The position numbers and the translations under genes are program-made. Positions 23,903 through 35,095 of a stretch of DNA of 64,000 nucleotides are shown here, in pieces. How positions within the stretch are numbered: the first letter of the stretch is position 1; each line of letters begins with the position of its first letter. Source of the stretch: Ochotona curzoniae (Eukaryota; Chordata; Mammalia; Lagomorpha; Ochotonidae); the NCBI RefSeq assembly GCF_017591425.1, contig NW_024465885.1, positions 34,232,501 to 34,296,500 on the forward strand. The letters are read 5' to 3'. The notes beneath the pieces were generated by a model. It was not told the origin of the DNA and searched no databases. It saw only the letters and a program-made list of their open reading frames with translations.

Positions 23903-24190
23903 GGAGCCTGCATTGTGACTTGGTGAATAAAGCTGCCACATGTGATGTAGGCGGCATTATGGACACCAGTTGAGTCCTGAAGGAATGCATTTTGTGTGAC
24001 GAAACTCTCTGCTAATGGCCTGGGAGAAACCCTGGAAAATGCGCAGGTTCTGGGCCCTGGACCCACATGGAAGCCTTGGGAAAACTGCTAGTTCCAGGAT
24101 TCAGTCTGGCCTAACCGTACTATTGTGACTATGTGGTGGGTGATATCTCACTGTTAATCTTTCTATAACACTGACTTTCAAAGTAACAGT
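23903..24190 (+). mobile_element. Old CSINE-type SINE
   Basis: Head 'CAGGAGCCTGCATTGTGAC', 'GGCCTGGGAGAAACCCTGG', 'CTGGACCCACATGGAAGC' and later body 'ACTATGTGGTGGGTGA' are in order. The CT block is almost lost. Confidence 0.65.
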
Positions 24191-24539
24191 TGTATATTCA
24201 CGCATAGTTAATTGATGGTTTCTTCTCAAAGAGGACTTCAGCTGAAATTGAGAGGAGCTGCTAATGAACAAGCTGTTTCTTTTCTAAATGACCTGAAAAA
24301 TCCTCTCTCACCCCTCCCCAAATATGCTCCCTCTACAGATTTTCCATCTTTTATTATAATAGTATAATCCTCCAAAGCCAGTCGCTAATTCTATCATTCT
24401 GCTATTTAAGCATATTTCAACATTTTAGCAACTGAAAATTGCAGAGTGCAGCATCTTATTATTAAGGTGTATTTTACAGTTGCATTGGAAGTCTATCTGA
24501 TTTGTAGGTGCAGATGCAACTGCATTGTATCTTCACACT
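24191..24539. other. Unassigned 350-bp interval
   Basis: Nothing recognised. It may contain part of the 3' UTR of the following antisense L1. Confidence 0.4.
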
Positions 24540-25345
24540 TCAATGATAGTCTGTTACAGAGTTCTTCAAGATGAGTATTTATACATGCTGGTTTAACTAT
24601 ATATCAATTGATCTAACATTTTGCCTGAAGGTTGCCTTATATCAGAGAGAAAATAGGATATTTTTAATTTCAGGGTCAGCTTATTTCACTGAGTACGATG
24701 CTCTCCAATTAGGACCATTTGGTTGCAAATGGCAAAATTTCATTCTTTTTAATGGCTGAGTAGTAGTCCATATTTTAGATGTACCACAGTTTCTTTATCC
24801 ACTTTTCTTTGACAGTCACCTGGGTTGATTCTGTGTCTTTGTTATTATAGATTGTGCTGCTAAAAATGTAGAATTACAGATTGCTTTTTCATATGCAGAT
24901 TTCATTTCAAATGGATATATTCTCAGAAATGGGATAGCTGGGTCATAGGCCAAATTAATTTTCAGTGGCCTTAGCACTCTCCATTCTGACTTTCATAGTG
25001 AATGTAGGGCAATCTTGCAGGAGTGAGGCGGAACCTCAATGTGGTTTTTATTTGTATTCCCCTGATAGGTATTGACTTTGAGCATTTTTTATATGTCTAT
25101 TAGCCATTATAATTTGTTCTTTTAAAAAAGAAAACACTGTTAATTTACTTCACCTATTTCTTAAGAGGTTGTTTGATTGAGTTTCTGAAGCTCTTTGTAA
25201 ATCCTGGATATTAGTCCTGTGTCAGCTATGTAGCACAAAGATTTTCTCCCATTCTGTTGGTTGCTTCTTCACTTTGTTGATCATTTCCTTTGCTGTACAG
25301 AGGCAGTTTCCCTCATGTATTTATTTTGGCTTTGGTGTTTCGGGA
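24540..25345 (-). mobile_element. Old L1 3' part (ORF2 C-terminus and 3' UTR), antisense
   Basis: A long series of antisense L1 motifs is present in correct order: 'tggctgagtagtagtccat', 'gggatagctgggtcatagg', 'tgtggtttttatttgtattc', 'attttctcccattctgttgg' and 'cctttgctgtacagaggc'. Together they cover the C-terminal part of ORF2 and the start of the 3' UTR. Coding capacity is lost. The L1 match stops near 25345. Confidence 0.82.
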
Positions 25346-25860
25346 ATTTCTAATCAACAGGCTGCCTCTACCTCCAAGGGGATGAGGCAATGGTGTGCCT
25401 CAGCAAGAACCACCTTAGTCTGGCTGAACATGTTGGTTAATTATAACACAAGCAAACAGTCATGTAGACTTAAAAAAAGGGAAAGGCAGGAGGGTATCTC
25501 CAAACAATCTACCCACCCAACAACAGACTCTAATTGGCTAGAAGGCATCTCTGTCTATGTGAACCCTCCAAATCATGCTGTAGGTCATGTACCCCTTGTG
25601 TGGCTGGCAGACAACATGAGGCCACATTAAATTCTCAGAGTTGCTAATCAAGAAATTGCCAGCACAGCTTGTCTAGGACTGAGAAGAGAAACTAGGGTGC
25701 AGCCGCCTGCTCTCACCTGTATGGCACGTGATCCAGTCAGGGTGAGGTCTTGGTGTATTAAAACCATTGCCATAGGGTTCCCCGGGGACCAATTTGCCAT
25801 GTCCCTATGATCTCCCACACAGGTAACGTGATCAGAGATCCAGGGACAGTCTTCCACATT
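25346..25860. mobile_element. Unclassified segment interrupting the antisense L1
   Basis: This ~500-bp stretch has higher GC than its surroundings and no L1 similarity that I can see. A short L1-like phrase ('atgcttttggtgacttttc') follows it at 25869, as if an insertion split the L1. Similar words ('ggctttggtg', 'gcttttggtg') flank it and could be a TSD. Frames of 118 (+) and 69 (-) residues cross it without a recognised domain. It could be an LTR or other retroelement fragment. Confidence 0.4.
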
Positions 25861-26282
25861 GGTTACCTATGCTTTTGGTGACTTTTCTTAGAAGTGTTTC
25901 CCAATTCCGATATGTGCCTAATCACACATTTTTTAATTACATTGTCTTTTCTGTTTTTTTTTTTCACCTCTAAGTAACTCTTACAGTGAAGATGACAGCT
26001 CAATTACAGTGTTTAAAATATCCCTCAATTATCATGCTTTGTATAATCTCTTTTTCTTGAGTTTATGTTAGATTTGGAGACTCACTTCTAAAAGACACAT
26101 GCAGAAAGAGATCTAAATGTCACAAATGTCAAGAAATCTAATCTGAAGGAGTCCTTATACACAATTTTAATTGTACAAAAATTTCTTTGTCCTTTCCTTA
26201 GTCTCTTTCTTTCTCTTCTCTTCCTTCCTTCCTTCCATCCATTTCTTAGTTTCCTTTCTGCTTTTCTTTTTCTGTTAATTTT
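25861..26282. other. Unassigned DNA ending in a polypyrimidine tract
   Basis: The first ~30 bases may be resumed L1. Then AT-rich unique sequence, with a CT/CTTC-rich tract at 26201-26275. Confidence 0.45.
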
Positions 26283-26585
26283 TAAAAATATTTAATTGTT
26301 CTTATTTGAAAGACAGATTTGCAGACAGCAGGAGAGGCACATGCAGAGAGAATTTTCTATCTGCTTGTTCACGTTCCAAGCAGCTGCAATGGCTATAGCT
26401 GAGCTGATCCAAGGAATTTCCTTCAGGTCTGCTACGTGAGTGCAGGGGACTCAGCACTGGAGCCATCCTCCACTGTTTTCTTAGGCTATAGGCAGGGAGC
26501 TGGATCAGAAGTTGGGCAGCCAGAACGTGAACTGGTGTCCATGTGGAATGCAGATGGCATAGTCAGCTACAGTACTAACACTCAA
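26283..26585 (-). mobile_element. Old CSINE-type SINE
   Basis: 'TCTGCTTGTTCACGTTCC', 'CTTCAGGTCTGCTACGTGAG', 'GGCTATAGGCAGGGAGCTGG' and an antisense box B at about 26528 are in order. An A-rich end lies on the left. The head end is degraded. Confidence 0.8.
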
Positions 26586-28996
26586 GTTATGTAAATCTAC
26601 CGTCACATATAATTCATTTTTTCCTGAATTTTTAGGTTATCTAAATTTTACTCCATTGCTGAACATATTTCTACTTTACATATTTTAGAAAAAAATAAAT
26701 TATCAAAAAGAAGTAAGGTTATATGGAATTTTAAATAAGACCATTCTAATTAGCTTGAACTTATCACTCTGATTCCATTCAATACACATTTTCAGTTTCC
26801 TAATACCACTTTACTAACCACTGCTAAAGGTATAATTATATCAAACTCTGTACTGTTCGTGCAATCATGAACTTTAGTACACACAAGAAATTAAATTTCT
26901 AGGATGTTTTGATTAATTGTCAAACCATAAAGAACATAAGCAAGAAGCTATATCTGAATAAAATTTGACTGATATTAGACAATGCTAAATTTTTTACACT
27001 TTACGAACTTAAAATTTGAATTGCAGGAAGACTGCAGTGGTGGAGGTAGGAATTTGGAGATGGCATGAGGAATACTACTGGATATTACAGCAATTTTTTA
27101 CAGTAACTACATGTAATAAAAGTTAAATAGTAGTACCGCTATCAACAGTAGCAAAACTTGCCCGAATATTTTCTTTTCACTTGCAATGTCTTATTTGTGC
27201 TACAAGGGAGAGTGAAAATAAGCTCAATAGTTCATAATATTATAAATATCAGCTATTTTAATTCTCTAAGTTAGCACTGCTCCTTATCAATATTCTTAGT
27301 AGCTATACATTTCTTTGTCCATATTTACAGGCAAGTTTCCCAATTTCCTGCTGTCAGCTTGATTGGTTCTACTTATTTTTTGTCCCTGACCTTGAAGTGA
27401 GTCACTACCCCTTAAGTATGGAATAAAATGGTCAGAATAAACAGGATATGACTATCAAGCTGAGAGAAGTTGTGTTGTCTGGGTTATGAAGTCAGTCAAA
27501 AGAAAAAGCACAAACCTATTTAAGAGAAAAAAAAAAACATGATGTTACATAAGAAACTCACATTTTACTGTGTAATGAGTGAATGCTATATGTAAATCAT
27601 AAATGTATTTATAAAACAATATGTACATAGTGAATAGATCAGTAATTAATAAAGGGAAATACTAAAAAAAAAACCTCGAAGATTCTGACAACCTACATGA
27701 ATTATATTGTATTTTTGGAGCATTCCTGTAGTTATAAAACAGATGGTACAAAAACAACAGAAAAAAAGAATTGAAATTGTATGACTGTTGGAGTCAAGCC
27801 AAATTTATCTTGACTTTTGATCCACCACTTACTATCTGTACAGATTTCTCTGATGCCACTTAATTTTGGATTTTTGTTTCCTTAACAGTAAAATATTATT
27901 TTTCTATTTTGGTTTGAGACTGAATTAAAATAATTTGTAACTTATTTGTTAAGTCACAAATATGCCCAGCATTGCTTCATCATGATTAAAAAAAATAATA
28001 ATGTCCTTGTCATCACTAACGTATTGGCTGTTTCAAAAGGAAAAGTCAAAACCATTTGTTCATTGTTATCTACTAAAGTGAATTAAAAAATTATTCAGTT
28101 TGTTATATTCAAATACCTCTGTGACATTTCTTTGAAGAAAGGTAATGTTCCTAGCCCTTAAACTTGAGCAAGACCTGTAACCTGCATGTATGAAAGAATG
28201 AGGTTTCAAGAATTCTTTCTTTCCTATTTTAACACAAGATGAATTCAAAAAAGTGTGGAAAGTGGAATTAAATGGTAAGTTCCTTTTAGTGCAAAATAAT
28301 CTTGAAATCATTAGTAATTTTTCATAAAACGTGCTTTCCATGAACTTTTGAAGGCCTCAATGTGCATAAATTTCAGGATACTTTATATCAAATCAATTTT
28401 AATCCCATTTTCCACAAACATTTGCATGAACACTTAGATTCCTTTGTTTCTGCTATGAAAACAAGACTGGGCTAAAATGCTACAAAAGATGATGTGTTTA
28501 AGGATCCAAGTAATTTGCAGGCACCCGTGTGCCCACTTAATCAACTAGTGAGCCATGGGCAAGGCCAGTGGGTGCCTGTTCTAAAGTCTTGAAAACTAAC
28601 TGAAAGTTTGCTACTTTAAACAACTAAGTATTGAAGAGATCAGTTTCATGCCAGTTAACCAAGTAGTTCACACATCCTACTTTGTTAAAACTGATTAATT
28701 TCCCCTGGCGTGCCAACAACACAATGCACTCCTTCTTCGGCTATTCTATTACGCCTGTTGCTTTAGGCTTTGAGTGTGTATTGTCCTTTTTTTTCACCTG
28801 TGAATCATAAACCCTACAGGGATCAAGACCATTTCTTGCTCATTTTTATTTTTGTGTAACTAGGTTAAATGACTGACAGATAATAAGCGTACAGTGAATG
28901 CTATCCACTGATGAATTCAGCTAAAATTTTCACACTGTTTGTAATATATGGGGACAATCTAAGTTTTCTTTTGTTTCTTAAGCTCATTCAGATAAT
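26586..28996. other. Unassigned AT-rich DNA
   Basis: No recognised repeat over 2.4 kb. A 91-residue minus-strand frame (28066-28341) has no domain. A GC-richer spot at 28515-28590 is unexplained. Confidence 0.45.
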
Positions 28997-29323
28997 GTGC
29001 TGATGGCTTGCTCTATATTTTCTAAAAGCTACAGAGGCTTGAAACATCCTCAGAGATTCAATGACATTTCTATTCAAACATTTTTGTTCCAATTAATAGA
29101 GGTACTTCTCAAGGGGGGCTGCAGCATAAGTGATTGGTCTCTGAAAATCCTCACCCTGGGAAAAACTGAAGGGGATGTCAAAGTGTGCCACACTTTTAAT
29201 GAAAGCCAGCTCTCAACTGCACTAGAAAACGAGGGATTACAATGTGAAATAGAGCATGTAAATGGAATGTGGCTATTGCTCCCAGATACCCTATCTGGAA
29301 TAATTCAACAGCAGAATCAATGA
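28997..29323 (+). other. 108-codon open frame, not called as a gene
   Basis: An ATG-to-stop frame of 108 residues lies in a locally GC-richer stretch outside any repeat I recognise. The product has balanced composition (Leu, Ser, Glu and Cys rich), no signal peptide or membrane segment, and no domain that I know. No splice sites, TATA box or nearby AATAAA make it convincing. It could be a chance frame, a decayed pseudogene piece or a conserved noncoding stretch. Confidence 0.2.
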
Positions 29324-29766
29324 ATTGATCTATTTATATCCTTAACAAACCTGCTAGGATTCTGCTATCATAAATTGCTACTGAAAAAAAAGTCAAAATG
29401 TATGCATTGTTCTTTAAATTTCTTATATGACAACCACAAAACAGCTGTGGCTTAAGTTCATTATCCATTAAATTCATTACCATTCTACGGAAACTCAGCC
29501 ATTAACCACATCCACAAAGACTTTTTTTTTGTAACAAGTTGTAAAGCATTTTTAATGATGTCAAAAGTCCAAGGAAATACATAGAGACCAACATAATTTG
29601 TTCCTTTATGGTTAGCCTTAATACAATTACAAAGTACTGCATTTCACAAAGTAGTAAACCTCCAGACTTGAAAAATTTCTTACTTTGTTACCAACTTTTA
29701 ATCAAAAGAAAATTGATTTTACCTGGGTTTTTGTACAATGGTTGTATTATTCCTCCCTTTACTTTT
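29324..29766. other. Unassigned DNA
   Basis: No recognised repeat. An 85-residue frame (29608-29865) runs into the SINE and is not credible. Confidence 0.45.
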
Positions 29767-30098
29767 AAGAAAAGATTTATTTATTTTTATTTCAAAGTCA
29801 GACATACAGAGAATAGGAGAGACAGGGAGGAAGATCTTCCATCTGATGATTCACTCCCCAGGTGACTGCAATTGCCAGTGCTGTGCTGATCAGGAGCCAG
29901 GAGTCAGGAACTTCCTCCAGGTCTCCCACATTGGTGCAGGCTCCCAAGGCTTTGGGTCGTTCTTGACTGCTTTCCCAGGCCACAAGCAGGGAGTTGGAAG
30001 GGAAGTAGGAGCTGCAAGGATTGAAACTGGTGCCCATATGGGATCCTGGGGCATGTTCTAGGTGAGGACTTCAGCTGCTAGGTCACCATGCCAGTCCC
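29767..30098 (-). mobile_element. Full-length CSINE-type SINE
   Basis: A complete antisense copy: A-tail side at 29767, GA block, 'GATGATTCACTCCCC', 'CAAGGCTTTGGGTCG', antisense box B near 30020 and head end 'CACCATGCCAGTCC'. Frames of 79-107 residues crossing it are SINE translations. Confidence 0.93.
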
Positions 30099-30304
30099 TC
30101 CTTTATTTTTATAATTAAGCGCGAGGTTACCCATTTAATGCAAGATTTTGCTTCAAATCACCTTTGAATTCTTATTTTTGATGGTAGCAATTTTATAGGC
30201 AGAAAGGAAGAAATTTCTCTTGACTATAAAAGACCTTAAAATGAGGGGTAATAATGCACATTTTCCTTTTGGTTTCTCATGCGACTAAGATGAAGGTGTT
30301 AAAG

Positions 30305-30571
30305 TCCACCATCCACCGCTATGGCGGAATAGACTAGTTCTGTGCTCACTAATGCCAGCATCCTATATGAGCTCGTGTAGGTATCCTGCATGCATACTTC
30401 TTGTGTATGGCCTGGAATGGGCCAGACACTTGGCACCCTCCACCCATGTGGGAGACCTGGAAAGAAGCTGCTGGCTTTGTATTGACTCAGCTCTGGGCAT
30501 TGCAGCCACTTGAGGTGTGAATCAGTGGATGAAAGATCTTCCTCTGTGTCTCCTGTCCACAAACCTTTCTT
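30305..30571 (+). mobile_element. Older CSINE-type SINE split by a younger SINE
   Basis: A plus-strand copy with 'CACCCATGTGGGAGACCTGG' and 'GTGAATCAGTGGATGAAAG' and a CT block ending 'CTGTCCAC'. Its tail is interrupted at 30572 by an opposite-strand SINE and resumes at about 30920. Confidence 0.8.
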
Positions 30572-30904
30572 TTTAAAATTTTTTTAAAGATTTGTTTTTA
30601 TTATTTTTATTGGAAAGGCGGATATACAGAGAGGAGAGACAGAGAGGAAGATCTTCCTTCCGATGATTCACTCCCCAAGTGAGCACAATGGCCAATGTTA
30701 TGCCGGTCCGAAGCCAAGAGCCTCTTCCAGGTCTCCCACGCGGGTTCAGGGTCCCAAAGCTTTGGGCCGTCCTTGACTGCCTTCCTGGGCCACAGGCAGG
30801 GAGCTGGAAGGGAAGTGGGGCTGCCGGGATATGAACCAGCGCCCATATGGGATCCTGGGGCATGCAAGGCGAGGACCTTAACCACTGTGCCACCGTGCCG
30901 GGCC
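30572..30904 (-). mobile_element. Young full-length CSINE-type SINE nested in a SINE tail, 15-bp TSD
   Basis: A complete antisense copy with a well-preserved head ('CACCGTGCCGGGCC') and GA block. A perfect 15-bp TSD CCACAAACCTTTCTT lies at 30557-30571 and 30905-30919. The duplicated bases are part of the older SINE's tail, which gives the order of insertion. Frames of 106-112 residues in all directions across it are SINE translations. Confidence 0.95.
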
Positions 30905-30919
30905 CCACAAACCTTTCTT

Positions 30920-31461
30920 AAAGAAAAGTTAGAATTAAAAGACAAGATCTGTAGTATGAGTAATTCTGGAGCTACCAGCAGTAATTCAAGAGTTAATACC
31001 CTGTTTGTTAGATGAATGAGATACAGAATAATCCTTCTTCAACTGTATAGCATTGCATCATTAACCCATCCATTTAATCTGTGTTTATGGGTTCTGTCTG
31101 GGCAATGCTACCTGTACTCTGATGGTGGTCTGTCTCAGCTGTGGCTATTGGAACCATATATGGAGAAAAGCAGCAGATGGAGGACATGTTTCTAAGTCTA
31201 TCCCTTTCTCTCTTCAGATAATTAGATCTTTAAAAATGGTAAGGGTGAGGGGATCCAGATCATTTCAGACCTTGAAGATCAAGGTAAAAAGTTAAATTTT
31301 ATTATAAGAGCAGTGAAAATCATTAAGATAGCATCTCACTAAGGAGTGTCATCATGAATTTATTTTCAAAAAATTACTGTGATTGCTGTTAGGAGGCAAC
31401 CTGAAACATAGACATGTATACATGAAGTGTAAAAGGTGCTAGAAAAGCAAAGACAAGGGAT
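30920..31461. other. Unassigned DNA
   Basis: The first bases continue the tail of the split SINE. The rest is unique AT-rich sequence. Confidence 0.45.
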
Positions 31462-31705
31462 CTGGGGGTGCAAATTCAATAGCACAATTGGCTAATTCTC
31501 CAAATGCAAGCACAGGCATCCCATAGTGATGCCTGTTCATGTCCTGGCTGCTCTGGTTCCCATCCAGCCCCATGCTTGAAGCCTCAGAACACAGTGTAAC
31601 ATGATCCAAGCACTTAGGACCCTGTATCCATGTGAGAGACCCTGAAAGACGCTCTGGCTCCTAGCTTCAGATGAACTCAGCTCTGGCCATTGCTGCGTTA
31701 ATCTG
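31462..31705 (+). mobile_element. Old CSINE-type SINE, 3' truncated
   Basis: Head-like start, 'GTTCATGTCCTGGCTGCTC', 'CCATGTGAGAGACCCTGAAAG' and 'TCAGCTCTGGCCATTGCTGC' are present. The CT block and A-tail are missing, and an unrelated inverted repeat begins at 31714. Confidence 0.7.
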
Positions 31706-31713
31706 CAGAACCG

Positions 31714-31773
31714 TATATTTTCCCCAATGTGATTCTGATGTTTGAGTGTAATGTTTCAATTGGGGAAAATATA
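31714..31773. repeat. Perfect 15-bp inverted repeat around a 30-bp centre
   Basis: TATATTTTCCCCAAT at 31714-31728 is matched by its exact reverse complement at 31759-31773. The 30-bp centre has no second arm. It could fold as a stem-loop or mark a small DNA-transposon remnant. No TA duplication is obvious. Confidence 0.75.
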
Positions 31774-33154
31774 AAGATGTAGACATAACAGGTTGCACAA
31801 TTGCATCAAATATGAACATGCTTAATACACTGGAACTTTACAGTCAAAATAGGTGAGATGGTAATATTGCATAGTATATTTAACAGAATTTAGAGTATCG
31901 GGAATATTGTGGAAACTTATCAATAGATTATGAAGCTTATTACCTAGATATATTTATAAAACTGGCATGGATGTTTTAGAATACATTGTCTATCAATTTA
32001 TGTATATCATTGATATACATGTAAATTAACAAATCATTTTGCATCATTGTTGTAACTTCCCTTTGGCCTTTTGTTGGAAAGGTTTGAGAATATTTTGCAT
32101 GCTCTGTATTTCAAAATGGCAGGCTTGTTCTTGTCCTTGTTGTGATCTGCTGTTCCACTTTCCCTTATTTTAAATAACTTTCACCTGACTTTCATTTCCA
32201 TACGAATAAGTTCAATCCAGCAATAAAATTTTATTGTCAGTCTTTCCAAGTTTTTATTTTCACTTTTTATGAATACTATCAAGAGACAAGAAAAAGCTTT
32301 CCCCTTATATACCAATGTGTCACTTTAATTTATTTCCTAAATTTAATCAAAACTTTCACATGATTTATTTTCTCTTATAATTATCCACATATCTATAACT
32401 TATAGGTTTTCTAAAAATTCACACTCTGAAAAGTAGATTAAAACCATTGTAATTTTTTGACGGAATGGATCTTAAGGTTTTGAGATATAAAGACAGATTC
32501 CTCTCACCCTAGGATGGCTCAATATCTTGCACATAATAAGCACACCAATGCACTTGACTCATACAGTATATTTGGATCATTTGCCCTTCATCTTTTGAAT
32601 AACCTTCTTATACTTGGTTAATCTTCTATGTCACTCAACAGAGAGAACTAACTCAAATTTTCATCTACTGGTTGTTAGAACATACAGAGTATGTCCCCAC
32701 AATGACAGCCACCTGTATGAATTAAATCTGTGTGAAGTCTTTCAAATCTGGGGCAAGTGACATTAAATGTGCCAAGCATTGGGAAGAGCAGTGGCTAAGC
32801 TTAAAATTCTCATTCTGAAAGAAGCCTCCACATCAGATAGTAGTAGTAATAGAACAGGTGAGTGCTTTGCCTTAAGTTGTAACTTCAACAAATGTTTTCA
32901 TTAGAATAATTTTTTATATTTAATATTCCTTAGTAACGTTTTCCTATAATCAGGGCCTTAATTCTGTCAATAGGCATCATATTTACCTTTGTGTTAAATT
33001 GTTCAAAATTATTTATGTCTGATTCAGCTATTGATTGATGTTATTGTTTAAAATAAACCAAAAAACCTATGGATAAAATTAACAAAATGCTTAATTCAGT
33101 CATTCAACTGTTTATTGATGGCCTTTGAAATTGCATTTTTTATTTAGCAAATTA
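31774..33154. other. Unassigned AT-rich DNA
   Basis: No recognised repeat or frame. Confidence 0.45.
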
Positions 33155-33385
33155 TTTTTTTAAATATTTATTTATTCCTTTGAAAGATTTACAGAGAAAC
33201 AGGGAAAGACAGAGGAAGATATCCCATAACCTGGTTCACTCCATAGGTAATCATAACAGTAGAGTGGGGGACAGGGCAAAGCCAGGAGCTAGATTATTCT
33301 ATTTTCCCATGTGCTGGCAGGAGGTCAAGCATTTGTGTCACATGGTGGCTGATTTGTCCTTTACACCACAATGTTGTCCCATAAC
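33155..33385 (-). mobile_element. Old CSINE-type SINE with deletions
   Basis: A recognisable antisense tail and GA block (33180-33220), then 'TGGTTCACTCCATAGG' and 'AAAGCCAGGAGC'. The second half is strongly diverged or deleted. Confidence 0.6.
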
Positions 33386-34457
33386 ATTCATCACTTAATC
33401 AGTAAGTCATCCAAACAAGCACTCAACATCTACTGTATCACAAGAATTAGATTAAGCACAAGAAAATTAACACATCTTGCCTTAAAAATATTTACCTCTA
33501 TGTAAATATTATCATGGTAATTTGGTGATAAGCAACATATGTAACTACCAAGAGAATAATATGTGAAAAACAAAAGAGGTGAATCTTTTCTCATATTATC
33601 TAACCAAGGAAAGCTTATCAGAAACATTATTTTGTTTTGTTTTCCCCAACCTATGAAGCATAGATTTCCTATATTAGAGTCATCTTCTGGTATTTAAATA
33701 TACATATTGCTTTGAATTCACCACTCTTAAATTGTTAAATATTAAGTGTACATGCAGTACATCTGCTAATTCTTGTTATAAGTACACAAGATGGCAGCTG
33801 TGTAGATTGAAATTTAGTAAACGAATTCTAGGGATAGTCATGATAGTGCTTCATACTTTCCTAAGCTGTATTGAATATTATTCAATTCATGTTACATGTT
33901 ACCAAAGATATAAAGCTTTACAGGTTTATAAAGCTTACAGGAATGTATTTGTTGACAATATGTATAATGGTTCCTACGCAGCTTACAATAAAACGACAAA
34001 TAAGATAATGACATTGACATATATGGCTAAATGTCAAAGAAAATATTTTAAAAGCACAAGATTTTTCACAATGTTTAAAATAGTTTTTATTGTGCTTAGT
34101 GTTACTTTAATGTTTCCATTCACACATAAACTACTTTGTTCCTAAGAATTTAAAACCTGTCCCTCTCTCTGATTTGACCCCTTTATTATTCACGTGAATA
34201 GAACAAAGATGTCTAGGAAAATTATACTTGTAAGCACACTTTACTGAGGTTTTCTGCTTTGATACTTCATGCTACCTTTTTTTCCCTTGATTATCCATGA
34301 ATCTAAATATTATTTTTAATTTTGAAAGCACAGTTGCAGCTGAACAGTGCCAGGTCTTTTCTGTTACTGAATTTATAAACAAGGAACTTAGGATTTCAGC
34401 AACTGTCTCCTACTTGAAAATCTTTTTTTCTTTCTTTCTCTCTTTCCTTTGTTTAAA
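33386..34457. other. Unassigned AT-rich DNA with a 137-codon frame
   Basis: The plus frame at 33732-34145 is the longest outside recognised repeats. Its product is rich in Tyr, Lys, Cys and Thr, as expected from AT-rich random sequence, with one hydrophobic stretch near the C-terminus. I do not call it a gene. Confidence 0.45.
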
Positions 34458-34799
34458 AAAAAGTTTCTTTTTTTAGTGATTTCTTTATTTTTATTGCAAA
34501 ACTTATATACACAGAAAGGAGGAGATACAAAGAGGCGGATTTTCCGTTTGATGATTCATTCCCCAAGTGATAGCAACTGCGGGTGCTGCACCAATCCAAA
34601 GGCAGGAGCCAAGAAATTCTTCCAGGTCTCCCACATGGATGCGGTGTCTCAAGGCTTTGGGCCATCCTCGATTGCTTTTCCAGGCCACAAGCAGGGAGCT
34701 GGATGGGAAGTGGAGCTACAAGGATTAGAACTGATGTCCATATGGGATGCTGGCACGTTCCAGATGAGGACTTTAGCTGCTAGGCCACCGCACAGGGCC
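34458..34799 (-). mobile_element. Full-length CSINE-type SINE
   Basis: A complete antisense copy from the T-rich end to head 'GCCACCGCACAGGGCC'. 'GATGATTCATTCCCC', 'CAAGGCTTTGGGCCATCC' and antisense box B are all in place. It is immediately followed by a second copy in the same orientation. Confidence 0.93.
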
Positions 34800-35095
34800 T
34801 AAAATGGTTTCTTTTTATTGAAAAAGTGGATTTGCAAGGAGAAGGAAAGACTGCGGCAGATCTTCCATCACTGGTTCACTCCCCAAATGGCCCCAGTCGC
34901 CACAGCTGAGTTGATCTGAAACCAAAAGATTGGAGCATCTTCAGGGTCTCCTATGTGGGTTCAGGCTTGCAAGAATTTGGGCCACTCTCCTTTGCTTTCC
35001 CAAGGTATAATCAGGGAGCTGCATTGGAGGAGGAATAGTTGGTACCTGAACTAGTACCAGTATGGGATATTGGTGATTGCATTTTTAACATGGGA
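34800..35095 (-). mobile_element. Older CSINE-type SINE abutting the previous one
   Basis: A diverged antisense copy: tail 'TTTCTTTTTATTG', GA block, 'GTTCACTCCCCAAATGGCC', 'CTCCTATGTGGGTTCAGGC' and a degraded head. The head of the 34458 copy meets its tail. Confidence 0.85.

Noticed and set aside
30573..31015. Overlapping frames of 106-112 codons on both strands
   Set aside because: All are readings of one SINE. The same peptides recur at other SINE loci in the window.
33732..34145. 137-codon frame, plus strand
   Set aside because: It is the longest frame outside recognised repeats, but its composition follows AT-rich random codons. No domain, promoter, splice or polyadenylation evidence is visible.
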